From the NCBI GenBank assembly GCA_003242645.1, contig QGVC01000134.1, positions 1 to 8,724 on the forward strand: 8,724 nt of DNA, in the 5' to 3' direction. The stretch comes from Pseudomonadota bacterium. Its GTDB lineage: Bacteria > Pseudomonadota > Alphaproteobacteria > Rhizobiales > Hyphomicrobiaceae. The position numbers and the translations under genes were made by a program. Every line of letters starts with the position of its first letter. Position 1 is the first letter of the stretch. Of the stretch, positions 1 to 6,273 are shown in pieces. The notes below the pieces were generated by a model. It had not been told where the DNA came from and did no database searches. It saw only the letters and a list, made by a program, of their open reading frames with translations.

Positions 1-1
1 G

Positions 2-109
2 CAACGGCCGCACAGCGCTTTGGGCAATCGCACGCCGGAGCAGTATGCGCGTGAGGTAATGCGTTTCAGAGAATCAGCAACCGCAGACTCTAGTTCTGTT
101 CGGTACTAA
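2..109 (+). CDS. IS3-family transposase (OrfB), C-terminal fragment
   Basis: Reading from base 2, the plus strand encodes 35 residues ending at a TAA (107-109). The segment RPHSALGNRTPEQYAR is the well-known C-terminal signature of IS3-family DDE transposases, just after the catalytic Glu region. The remaining tail is polar and ends in SVRY. The catalytic D, D and E residues would lie upstream of base 1, so activity cannot be judged. The protein would cut and join the ends of its own insertion element. No frameshift is seen in this piece, unlike the neighbouring minus-strand copy, which suggests a younger insertion. The family call rests on motif recognition. The exact IS name cannot be given. 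Confidence 0.85.
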   Translation, partial: QRPHSALGNRTPEQYAREVMRFRESATADSSSVRY

Positions 110-127
110 ATTGGGGAGCAGACCACA
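101..127 (+). mobile_element. Probable right end (IRR) of the plus-strand IS3-family element
   Basis: The bases just after the transposase stop read through a G-rich block (TTGGGGAGCAGACCA) ending in CA at 125 or 127. IS3-family elements usually carry their right terminal inverted repeat immediately after, or overlapping, the end of the transposase gene, and finish in CA. From about base 126 the sequence becomes a decayed transposase on the other strand, so the boundary is likely here. The left end and the second copy of any target duplication are outside the window, so the exact terminal base is uncertain. Confidence 0.5.
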
Positions 128-463
128 TCCGCCCCAAAGGCCATCGACAAGTAAGACCCACTGCAGCCGGCTTGGGCAGCGGTCGGCGCCCCGCAAGTCC
201 GATGCGTTGCGCCTTCTTCCGCGCACGGCAAGCCCTGCCTCACGATAGAGCCGATCGGTGTGCTTCCCATTCACCTGCCCGCCTTTTCGGCACAGCACCA
301 CGCGAATACGCCGGTCACCGTAGCGGCGCTCTTCCGCGGTCAGCACCTCAATTCGATCTCGGCGCGTGTGGAAGTACTGCAGTGCCGACGGCTGCCACAC
401 CAGTACAGCGATCCGGAGATCTCCACCTGGAGCGATGACCTGCCAAGTCAAGTCGACGCGCAC
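126..463 (-). pseudogene. Decayed IS3-family transposase (OrfB), N-terminal half
   Basis: The minus strand carries a broken OrfB. One frame contains ERRYGDRRIRVVLCRKGGQV followed by NGKHTDRLYREAGLAVR, matching the helix-turn-helix-like region before the DDE domain of IS3 transposases (usually RRYGYRRIHVLLRREG...VNHKR...RLYREEGL). The match then moves to a second frame (QRIGLAGRRPLPKPAAV) and to a third (SMAFGADV, compare the family's WSMDFVADV). This gives at least two frameshifts. Upstream, PSALQY and RDRIEVLTAEERRYG fit the family, but about ten residues seem to be missing between them. The catalytic domain beyond its first few residues is absent, because the gene stops where the plus-strand IS end begins. 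It cannot make a working transposase. The upstream limit is approximate. Confidence 0.75.
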
Positions 464-729
464 GGAACCTGACTTCTACAAAGGCCCAAGAGGCCGGCCT
501 TTCGTTGAGGCGTGCGCGTATGGATTATCGATCGGGACGCTGACGCAACTTGTCGCGATTGACACCGACTGACCGTACGCGTTTCTGCGGGAGCCGGTCA
601 CTCCTTAGCAACCCGTCACGTTCAGCATACTGCCACAATCCATTGGCACCGCCGCGCGAAATCCTTCGCAAATGCCGTAGTCTTACACATCCTATAGTTG
701 CGGCGAATAGCATCGAATCGGACAATCGG
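464..729. other. Non-coding stretch between the methyltransferase and IS debris
   Basis: No reading frame here resembles a known protein on either strand. It lies downstream of the last cluster gene, so it probably holds the transcript end and possibly old IS flank. The only structure noted is the inverted repeat at 480-502. Confidence 0.4.
480..502. repeat. Inverted repeat, possible bidirectional terminator hairpin
   Basis: AAAGGCC (480-486) pairs perfectly with GGCCTTT (496-502) across a 9-base loop. On the minus strand the stem ends in CCTTTG with only a short T run, so it would be a weak intrinsic terminator about 230 bp past the methyltransferase stop. A chance palindrome or part of an old IS end is also possible. 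Confidence 0.3.
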
Positions 730-1308
730 TCAACGTCCGCTACCGTTTCCAATGGGCTTTCGCGCAACCAAGGTGTAGTGCATCGGCATCAAGAAGCGAT
801 CAGGTGTTTCGAGCGCATTCAACTCAACGATCTCGAATCTCTTAAACAACTCTCTCAGCCCGTGCTCGGTGAATCTCCAGCAATCAGGCAGTGGCCCATG
901 TATTCTGAAATTATAGGGTGTGGAAACGAATGCGTAGCCTCCCGGCTTGAGCACAGCCCAAATATTGTCCACCGCGCTAAACGGCTGCCTTGTATGCTCA
1001 AGCACTTCAGTACACACAACAAAATCAAACCTGTTCGTACCGAGCACCTTCGTGCAATCGCACAAGTCCGCGATATACGTCGCGGAGCTATTCGGATCAA
1101 TATCGAGGGTAGATATCTTCACCCACGTAAAGAACGGCGCGGCGCCTTTGTGCACCTGTGGCGCCACGTCAAGCAGCTCTGCGTGCTCGGCCTCGTCAAC
1201 TGACCGCCCGTAAGTTTCTGCGCAGTGCTGCAAGAATGCATCGACATTCTGACGAAGACATCTAAGTACGAACTCGTCAAACTCACTGACCTTTCGCTCA
1301 CCACTCAT
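730..1308 (-). CDS. Class I SAM-dependent methyltransferase (type 11 style)
   Basis: This 192-residue cytoplasmic protein has a Rossmann-type methyltransferase layout. Motif I is at 45-55 (LLDVAPQVHKG), an unusual form of the LDxGxGxG loop. An acidic strand end that would hold the SAM ribose follows at 68-71 (LDID), then ADLCD at 80-84. FDFVVCTEVLEH is at 94-105 and KPGG at 121-124. The motif TPYNFRIHGPLPDCWRF (130-146) is typical of small methyltransferases found in polysaccharide clusters. The C-terminus (LVARKP) looks complete. The ATG overlaps the stop of the upstream ATP-grasp gene as ATGA, and a GGGGAAGG ribosome-binding site sits 8 bases before it (1317-1324), so the start is well supported and the two proteins are probably made together. 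It likely methylates a sugar or the group handled by the ATP-grasp enzyme. The acceptor is unknown. Confidence 0.87.
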   Translation of the reverse strand: MSGERKVSEFDEFVLRCLRQNVDAFLQHCAETYGRSVDEAEHAELLDVAPQVHKGAAPFFTWVKISTLDIDPNSSATYIADLCDCTKVLGTNRFDFVVCTEVLEHTRQPFSAVDNIWAVLKPGGYAFVSTPYNFRIHGPLPDCWRFTEHGLRELFKRFEIVELNALETPDRFLMPMHYTLVARKPIGNGSGR

Positions 1309-2591
1309 GGATTACGCCTTCCCCGGATCAACAACTCGATCATGCTGCAATCGAAAGTGGGAATCCCGCAGTGGACCGCTACGTCGGTCCGCTCGCTGAA
1401 ACTATCGTCCACATATATCGCGTTACGGTCAGACACGTAGTCGGACTTCCGCTCTCCCGCTCGCAAGTGAACAATCTCGTCAAACAGCCCCGTCAACCGA
1501 TGTTTGGCGAGCGTCTCGGCCAGATCACCAGCGTGTCGAGTTATCAGCACGATCCGCTTGCCTGCATTAATGCACATGAATATCAGCTCAATCAGCTCGA
1601 TGTTGACCTGCCCGCGAACAAGCAGCGTATCATCGAGATCCAGATAGAGCGTCGAAAACTCAATCGAGTGCTTGTATCGCGTCTGCAGCGCCCTGTCGAT
1701 CTCCACCACGCCTGCATTTGTACGGATCGTCAGCGGCACCCGCTCCGCCTCAAGAATGCTGAGCAAGGGAAAGTTGACGCCCTGAACACGGTGAGTCGCC
1801 ATGGAGCCTGCAATTCTTGGCGCGACCTCCAACAGAGCCAACTCGCCTGTCTTGGCCCGTCGGACCTGAAAAAACCATGCGCCGTGCAAATCGAGCACCC
1901 CGGAGATGGCCCGCGCCATGGCAAGGGCTTCCGGGAGAGAAACCGTTTCCGAATGTACGGAAATACCGTTGCGCATGCGCTTGCGGATTCGCGCACCTGC
2001 AAACAGCACGCCCGACTCGCGATCCGAAAAGCAGTCCACCGTGTACTCTTCACCCGGGAGGTACTCGCAAATAATCGGATTCGGAACCGTAGCAAGAGCG
2101 CTCAGCAGCTGCTCTCTATTTGAGGCAAGCGTTACACCGAACGACCCTTGACCTTTGTCGGGTTTGACGAGAACCGGAAAGTCCTTCACATCATCTGCTG
2201 ATTCATACAGGCGAGGAACTCGAATCACCGTTCCCAGAAGCCGGTACGTCGATGATTTCGATCTCGTGATCTCACAAGTGCGTAGCGGCGACGTAAGTAT
2301 GCGCGCCGGTATTCGCTGCGCCTCCCGGCCGAGGGCCACGATCGCATCGTCATGCGCCGGAAATACATAGTCGATAGCAAGACGCTCGCAGAGCGAGACG
2401 AACACGTCCAGCCAGCTGGGATCATCTACCTTCGGAATGCAGTGATACTCGGGATAGATGAATCTGGCATGATTCGACACATCCTGCCCCGCGCCGAATA
2501 GCACCACATCCTTTATGTGTTTCAGCGCCTGGTAAATCTCGAGTCCGATCTCGGTGCCTGCAGGGAAGATCAGTACGTTTCTGGGCCGCAT
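1305..2591 (-). CDS. ATP-grasp ligase fused to a HAD-superfamily domain
   Basis: This is a 428-residue two-domain soluble protein. Residues 1-120 form a CarB-like pre-ATP-grasp fold (NVLIFPAGTEIG near the start). The ATP-grasp core follows: glycine-rich loop KPDKGQGSFGV (143-153), EYLPGEEYTVD (176-186), FFQVR (240-244) and the metal-binding strand EVAPRIAGS (255-263). In that strand E255 is kept, but Ala replaces the usual Asn of ExNPR. ATP-grasp enzymes join a carboxylate to an amine or thiol through an acyl-phosphate. Residues 312-428 are a HAD domain with all four motifs: DLDDT (D318, D320), T351, K382 and DD (395-396), so it is probably an active phosphatase or phosphotransferase. The ATG has no clear ribosome-binding site, and an in-frame stop lies shortly upstream (TGA, 2613-2615), so no longer N-terminus is possible. 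The stop overlaps the methyltransferase start. A role in decorating the polysaccharide, for example amide-linking an amino acid, is inferred from context only. Confidence 0.88.
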   Translation of the reverse strand: MRPRNVLIFPAGTEIGLEIYQALKHIKDVVLFGAGQDVSNHARFIYPEYHCIPKVDDPSWLDVFVSLCERLAIDYVFPAHDDAIVALGREAQRIPARILTSPLRTCEITRSKSSTYRLLGTVIRVPRLYESADDVKDFPVLVKPDKGQGSFGVTLASNREQLLSALATVPNPIICEYLPGEEYTVDCFSDRESGVLFAGARIRKRMRNGISVHSETVSLPEALAMARAISGVLDLHGAWFFQVRRAKTGELALLEVAPRIAGSMATHRVQGVNFPLLSILEAERVPLTIRTNAGVVEIDRALQTRYKHSIEFSTLYLDLDDTLLVRGQVNIELIELIFMCINAGKRIVLITRHAGDLAETLAKHRLTGLFDEIVHLRAGERKSDYVSDRNAIYVDDSFSERTDVAVHCGIPTFDCSMIELLIRGRRNP

Positions 2592-2702
2592 GATGCATTC
2601 AAGATTAGAGGAAATTCATCTACCGCTGCGCCATCCACCAGTATTGCCTCTTTCGCCGTGGGCAGCAGCTTCCTTCACGCCGCTTGCGCAGCCTTTACGT
2701 AC

Positions 2703-2725
2703 CGGCAAACACCTTCCGTTTGCCG
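2703..2725. repeat. Perfect 8-bp inverted repeat (hairpin)
   Basis: CGGCAAAC (2703-2710) and GTTTGCCG (2718-2725) form a perfect stem around a 7-base loop. It lies about 110 bp upstream of the ATP-grasp start on the transcribed strand. No T run follows on either strand, so it does not look like an intrinsic terminator. It might be an operator or an RNA structure in a leader, or chance. Confidence 0.4.
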
Positions 2726-3025
2726 CCGCCAAGCCCCGCCGCGGGCAGTAAGTCCAGCGTGAACGGCGAACAGCTGATACTTCGTCAGCTCCGGCGCCTG
2801 GAAACGCGGCCAACACGACAGGAGATGCCCGTCATGACCGCGCCCGTCCTCTATCCGCCCATGCTCGGCCGCGCTGGATACCTCTCCCCTACACCCAGAC
2901 TCCTTGGTCGGCTCGTGCAGTCAATGCCGCAAGTTTCGCATCTATCTTACTGCACTTCTGACGCATCGTGACCGCAACAAGACGCTCACCCGCCGGCCAA
3001 ATTCCAACTGAATCTCCAAACCCAG

Positions 3026-3049
3026 GCGGTGCGACCGCTGCAGCGCTGC
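3026..3049. repeat. Short GC-rich hairpin followed by a 10-bp palindrome
   Basis: GCGGT (3026-3030) pairs with ACCGC (3034-3038) around a 3-base loop, and the perfect palindrome GCAGCGCTGC occupies 3040-3049. This is about 95 bp after the end of the upstream glycosyltransferase gene. There is no T run, so a terminator role is weak. Such GC-rich symmetry can occur by chance in this DNA. Confidence 0.25.
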
Positions 3050-3141
3050 CACTTTCTGCAAGCTGCGCCCGTGTTCCGTCGGTGTTGTGAGACGTTGCCG
3101 TGCTGAACCTGCCTTCCGCGGGCCGTATACCGCCCGGTGCG

Positions 3142-4017
3142 CTATCGCCACTGCCGCAGTCTCAACGCCTCGGAAGGTTGCTGCCTCCGGCCTGGACTTC
3201 TGCCTTCCCGCAGACGACGCAGCACCACTTTGTTTCTCCTCGCTCGTTCCTTGTCAATAACCCATCCCCACTTGCAGAAGTACTTGATTGCCGACCTCAC
3301 ATGGTAGAAGAGCAACTTCAAGTTCGTGTACGAGCCTCTGCCATAGCCGTGAACCACACTCACAGTGGGGTCGTAGACGACTCGGTGTGTGTCTCCAATG
3401 CGCCTGACCAAATCCACGTCTTCCATGTACATGAAGTAGCGTTCATCGAAGCCGCCCAATCTCCTCACCAGCTCAGTCCGTACCATCAGGAAGCACCCTG
3501 ACACCGTTGGGACATCCTGTGGTTCGTCCTGCGGCAATGCACTCAACTCATAGCGTCCATTGATCCATTCGCGAACCGCATCAAACACCGCGAAGCGCCT
3601 CAGAATGAGATCGGCTGGTGTGGGAAGCAGCTTGCAGAGGTGCTGGTCAGTTCCATTCGGATAGACGATGCGCGGCATGACGGCCCCAATGTCTCCGCAG
3701 GTCTCCATCAACTCGCACAACCTGTCCAGAACCTCTGCGCCAAAGCGGACGTCCGGATTCATCACAAGGTGAAACTTGGAGTCGCCTGCCAGCTCGATGG
3801 CTCTGTTGTGGCCCGCCCCGAAGCCCAGATTCTTCCCAGCGAAAACGTAATGAACGCGGTGATGGGAAAAGACCGGACTCTTGAGCGGCACCGGCGAGTT
3901 GTCGACGACAATCAGCACCGAGTCACGCGTAGCCCTCAGAAAGGACTCCACAGCGGCCTCGTAGACCGTCGACGGGTTGTTGTATAAGACGAGGGATCCG
4001 CTTAGCTTCATAAGCAT
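3142..4017 (-). CDS. Family 2 glycosyltransferase, rhamnosyltransferase-like
   Basis: This 291-residue GT-A enzyme adds a sugar from a nucleotide donor to the lipid-linked repeat unit at the inner face of the membrane. It shows VVDNS (37-41), the loop KNLGFGAGHNRA (62-73), and NPDV (87-90) at the place of the metal-binding DxD. SGCFLMVR (173-180) and GGFDERYFMYMEDVDL (188-203) follow, the latter with the acidic catalytic-base region. This set is typical of WbbL/RfbN-like rhamnosyltransferases, so a dTDP-rhamnose donor is plausible but not proven. The C-terminal 35 residues are basic and lack a known motif. The ATG follows the upstream TAG with no gap. A second ATG two codons later (4009-4011) is an equally good start, and neither has a strong ribosome-binding site, so it is probably reached by coupling. 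It is the last gene of the tightly packed operon before the 550-bp gap. Confidence 0.9.
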   Translation of the reverse strand: MLMKLSGSLVLYNNPSTVYEAAVESFLRATRDSVLIVVDNSPVPLKSPVFSHHRVHYVFAGKNLGFGAGHNRAIELAGDSKFHLVMNPDVRFGAEVLDRLCELMETCGDIGAVMPRIVYPNGTDQHLCKLLPTPADLILRRFAVFDAVREWINGRYELSALPQDEPQDVPTVSGCFLMVRTELVRRLGGFDERYFMYMEDVDLVRRIGDTHRVVYDPTVSVVHGYGRGSYTNLKLLFYHVRSAIKYFCKWGWVIDKERARRNKVVLRRLREGRSPGRRQQPSEALRLRQWR

Positions 4018-5028
4018 CTAGAGAGCGTTAAGAATCCTTAAACCGTTGTCGATCGCAGCGTGAACGGCCGACGGTATGAGCAATGGACGGGTGTTCTGCG
4101 GATAACTGTCTGGATCCAGCAACCTCGATACGAGAGCGTCGATGTCCGCCGAAAAAACGGCCCAGCCATCGTAGAATTCGCGAAACACCTCGTCTTCTAT
4201 GAGAAAGCAAGGGACGCCGCGCGACAATGCGTGAGCGATTGGACGCCCGAATCCCTCATTCGTAGCGACGGAAACGACGCAGTCTACATCGCCCAGAAAT
4301 GCATCAAGCGAGCTCGAATCGGACGGAACGAGCCTGATACGCAACTGCGGAAACATTCCGCAAGTCTGTCGGAAATACTCCGTGTCGTGACCAAGAACCA
4401 GGAACTCAAAGCGCTCGGACAACTGCCGCTTCGATACTACACTGAACAGCTTCGCATAGTTCTTCTTGCTCGAGTCCGTCCCTATCAGACCAACGAACAC
4501 TCTGTCGGATCGGTGCCGACGGCGCGGCAGCACTCCGGGAGAAGGGAAATGGTTTGGAAGGAATATCCTCCGCTCTTCCGCCTTGACCAGCTTCTCGACG
4601 AACCGTCGCGAATCGGTATTGTTGATGTACGCGACCTTGCAACGCGAAGTTGCCAGGGAAATGCGCAGCAGAGCTTTCTTGACCAGGCAGATCAAGCCGC
4701 CCGTTCGACGGAACGGATACGAATCGTGCACTACGATGAGCTGCCGCCTGATGAATGGCAGCGGATGAGGCGTCGGGGTGAACACCGGTGAGCGAGACCA
4801 GAGAAGTTCCACCCAGAATCCCAGGTATCCAAGCAGACCAACGCGACGCTGCGGCAGGTCGCCAAGGGTCGAAGGCTCGACTTGTCTAAACTTTCGATTG
4901 AGCAGCACGACCGCGGGCGCTCGTATGGCGCGCACGTAGTCGCATGCGTAGTAGAACATTCCATTGGTAGCTTTCAGGTGCCACAGGTTGATCACGAGCG
5001 CGTGGTCGCGCCTTCGCGAAGTCTTCAT
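4018..5028 (-). CDS. GT4-like glycosyltransferase (group 1)
   Basis: This 336-residue protein fits a GT-B fold. The N-terminal half includes a hydrophobic strand ending in HDSYPFR (101-107). The C-terminal half opens with VFVGLIGTDSSKKNY (177-191), the place of the usual phosphate-binding G...R..KN loop, followed by FEFLVLGHD (207-215) and the donor-binding segment ATNEGFGRPIAHALSRGVP (255-273). The first Glu of the EX7E motif is present (E258), but the second is His (H266, codon CAC), an atypical substitution. The protein is a little short for the family (usually about 350-400) but looks complete. The start has AAGG five bases upstream (5034-5037) and lies 12 bp after the polymerase stop. 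Its stop abuts the next gene's ATG. It probably adds one sugar to the repeat unit. The donor cannot be predicted. Confidence 0.83.
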   Translation of the reverse strand: MKTSRRRDHALVINLWHLKATNGMFYYACDYVRAIRAPAVVLLNRKFRQVEPSTLGDLPQRRVGLLGYLGFWVELLWSRSPVFTPTPHPLPFIRRQLIVVHDSYPFRRTGGLICLVKKALLRISLATSRCKVAYINNTDSRRFVEKLVKAEERRIFLPNHFPSPGVLPRRRHRSDRVFVGLIGTDSSKKNYAKLFSVVSKRQLSERFEFLVLGHDTEYFRQTCGMFPQLRIRLVPSDSSSLDAFLGDVDCVVSVATNEGFGRPIAHALSRGVPCFLIEDEVFREFYDGWAVFSADIDALVSRLLDPDSYPQNTRPLLIPSAVHAAIDNGLRILNAL

Positions 5029-5040
5029 TCGCGCCTTACG

Positions 5041-6273
5041 CTAAGAACGAGTCAGCCCGGAAACGATTGCTTCCAGCCGTTCGGACCGCTCCGCCCTCGG
5101 GTGCACGCTGCACCTCTCCCCGTCGGCAGCACCACCGAAGCCTGAAAGATCCGCGCGGAAGGACCGATTCCCCGTGGAGAGCCCGCATGCCCTTGTGGAA
5201 GGCTCTCTCCCGGTGTATCGCGGGAGCACCTTGAACAGGAACGCGACCAGCAGCAGCTGCGTCACGACTTTGGTCGTAAAGACATCGACGCCATGACGCA
5301 TGAGGTGCTGGTAATTGTAAGCCAGCACGAAGATAGCCACGTACCCCAATGACAGGTACGCCAGCCTGAAAGCAAGGAACAGCAAGATCATGTAGCTCAG
5401 CGCCAGCGGCCCCCACAAGGGACCAAACAGTCCGTAGAAGTAAGCCGCGGGACTCAGCGCCAGTCCGTGACCAACGATGTCTGCGTAATAATCGTTCAGG
5501 GCGTGAACGAATCGCAGAATCCCGGAGCCCCGATCCGGCATCATGCTCTCGAAGTACTCGATCGACCAGCCAACTGTTGCCTGAACGCCGAGAAACTCGG
5601 AGAAGAAAGTGTAGAAGTCTATCAGCAGGCTCTCCTCGCCGACGGCGACGGCCCTCATCACATGTACCGCCCCCAGGAAGATCATGCCGACCAGGCCGAG
5701 CGCGAGCGCATGCCGAAGCCTGAATGCATGACCGCGATAGTCCCATCTGAGCACCACGACGCCCGCGGCAATATAGGTGAAGATCTTCCCCATGAACATC
5801 ACGTCCGTCACGACGAACACGAGCACCATGAGAGCGACTTTCCTGTGCGATGGTGCGGCTATGGCATGGATGCATCCCAGGAGGCAGATCAGACCAAACC
5901 CGGGGAACAACAGCTCGCTTTGCTTCTCCAGCAGGTCCAATCTCGAGGCCCCAGTGTCTCTCAGGTAAGCCCCGTAAGCCGCGAGCGCAAGCACAAAGGC
6001 GATACTGACGTAGTAGAACGCCGCAAGCTGGCGGATGATGCCGCTGCTCGGGAGTGGAACCGGCTTGTTGCCTCTGGTTATACCTATGACGAGCAGCGTC
6101 GTCGCCGCCCCGAAGACGATGGTGATGCCAATCGATTCGCTTTGTCGTTGAGAATAGATATAAAGTTCATCGCCAACGATCGCGACTACCAGGATCGGGA
6201 CGAAGAAATAGGCAACCGTTATGGCAACCAGCAGGAGTCGTGTTGCCTTAAGCGAACAACTTCCTTGCGGCAT
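5041..6273 (-). CDS. wzy: Wzy-like O-antigen/oligosaccharide repeat-unit polymerase
   Basis: This is a 410-residue integral membrane protein with about ten hydrophobic spans. Clear spans are near 12-34, 48-66, 84-103, 121-139, 146-175, 188-207, 284-306, 309-320 and 334-350. The stretch between the spans at 188-207 and 284-306 (210-280, including NDYYADIVGHGLALSPAAYF) would be the large periplasmic loop that Wzy polymerases use to join repeat units. Sequence identity among Wzy proteins is very low, so the call rests on topology, length and position among Wzx and glycosyltransferases. The last 60 residues (351-410) are hydrophilic and Arg-rich, an uncommon tail. The ATG is preceded by GGAGG four bases upstream (6278-6282) and overlaps the end of the previous gene by 26 bp, so the start is firm. 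The gene symbol is by role, not by clear homology. A different multi-spanning membrane enzyme such as an acyltransferase is less likely. Confidence 0.75.
   Translation of the reverse strand: MPQGSCSLKATRLLLVAITVAYFFVPILVVAIVGDELYIYSQRQSESIGITIVFGAATTLLVIGITRGNKPVPLPSSGIIRQLAAFYYVSIAFVLALAAYGAYLRDTGASRLDLLEKQSELLFPGFGLICLLGCIHAIAAPSHRKVALMVLVFVVTDVMFMGKIFTYIAAGVVVLRWDYRGHAFRLRHALALGLVGMIFLGAVHVMRAVAVGEESLLIDFYTFFSEFLGVQATVGWSIEYFESMMPDRGSGILRFVHALNDYYADIVGHGLALSPAAYFYGLFGPLWGPLALSYMILLFLAFRLAYLSLGYVAIFVLAYNYQHLMRHGVDVFTTKVVTQLLLVAFLFKVLPRYTGREPSTRACGLSTGNRSFRADLSGFGGAADGERCSVHPRAERSERLEAIVSGLTRS

Larger units (their letters stand above)
2592..3141. other. 550-bp gap without a recognisable gene inside the cluster
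   Basis: All other cluster genes here touch or overlap, but this stretch carries no reading frame I recognise. The best minus-strand candidate is one frame that stays open from 2920 to 2570 apart from a single TGA at 2675-2677. Its sequence is rich in Gly, Arg and Ala and matches nothing known to me. It runs into the start of the ATP-grasp gene. The stretch could be a decayed gene, a recombination scar from cluster shuffling, or a leader with a promoter for the two distal genes. No strong sigma-70 promoter was identified by eye. It includes hairpins at 2703-2725 and 3026-3049. Confidence 0.55.

Noticed and set aside
550..1203. Long plus-strand open frame of 217 codons.
   Set aside because: It lies mostly antisense to the methyltransferase, which has clear SAM-binding motifs. 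The plus-strand translation has no recognisable domain.
2570..2674. Minus-strand reading of 34 codons ending 20 bases inside the ATP-grasp gene, with plausible protein-like content (ILVDGAAVDEFPLILN).
   Set aside because: It is too short to be significant, has no start codon with a ribosome-binding site, and follows an in-frame TGA. It is kept only as a hint of gene decay in the gap.
2616..3151. Small open frames in the 550-bp gap (minus 2616-2816, plus 2684-2971, minus 2942-3151).
   Set aside because: No motif or credible start signal was found, and the translations are biased to Arg, Ala and Ser as expected from chance frames.
4060..4791. Long plus-strand open frame of 243 codons, and similar ones at 1371-2123 and 5467-6348.
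   Set aside because: All are antisense to genes with strong family motifs and have compositions typical of shadow frames in GC-rich DNA.
5036..5875. Minus-strand open frame of 279 codons overlapping the polymerase gene.
   Set aside because: It is an Arg/Gly/Ala-rich frame with no motif, lying within the membrane-protein gene in another phase.
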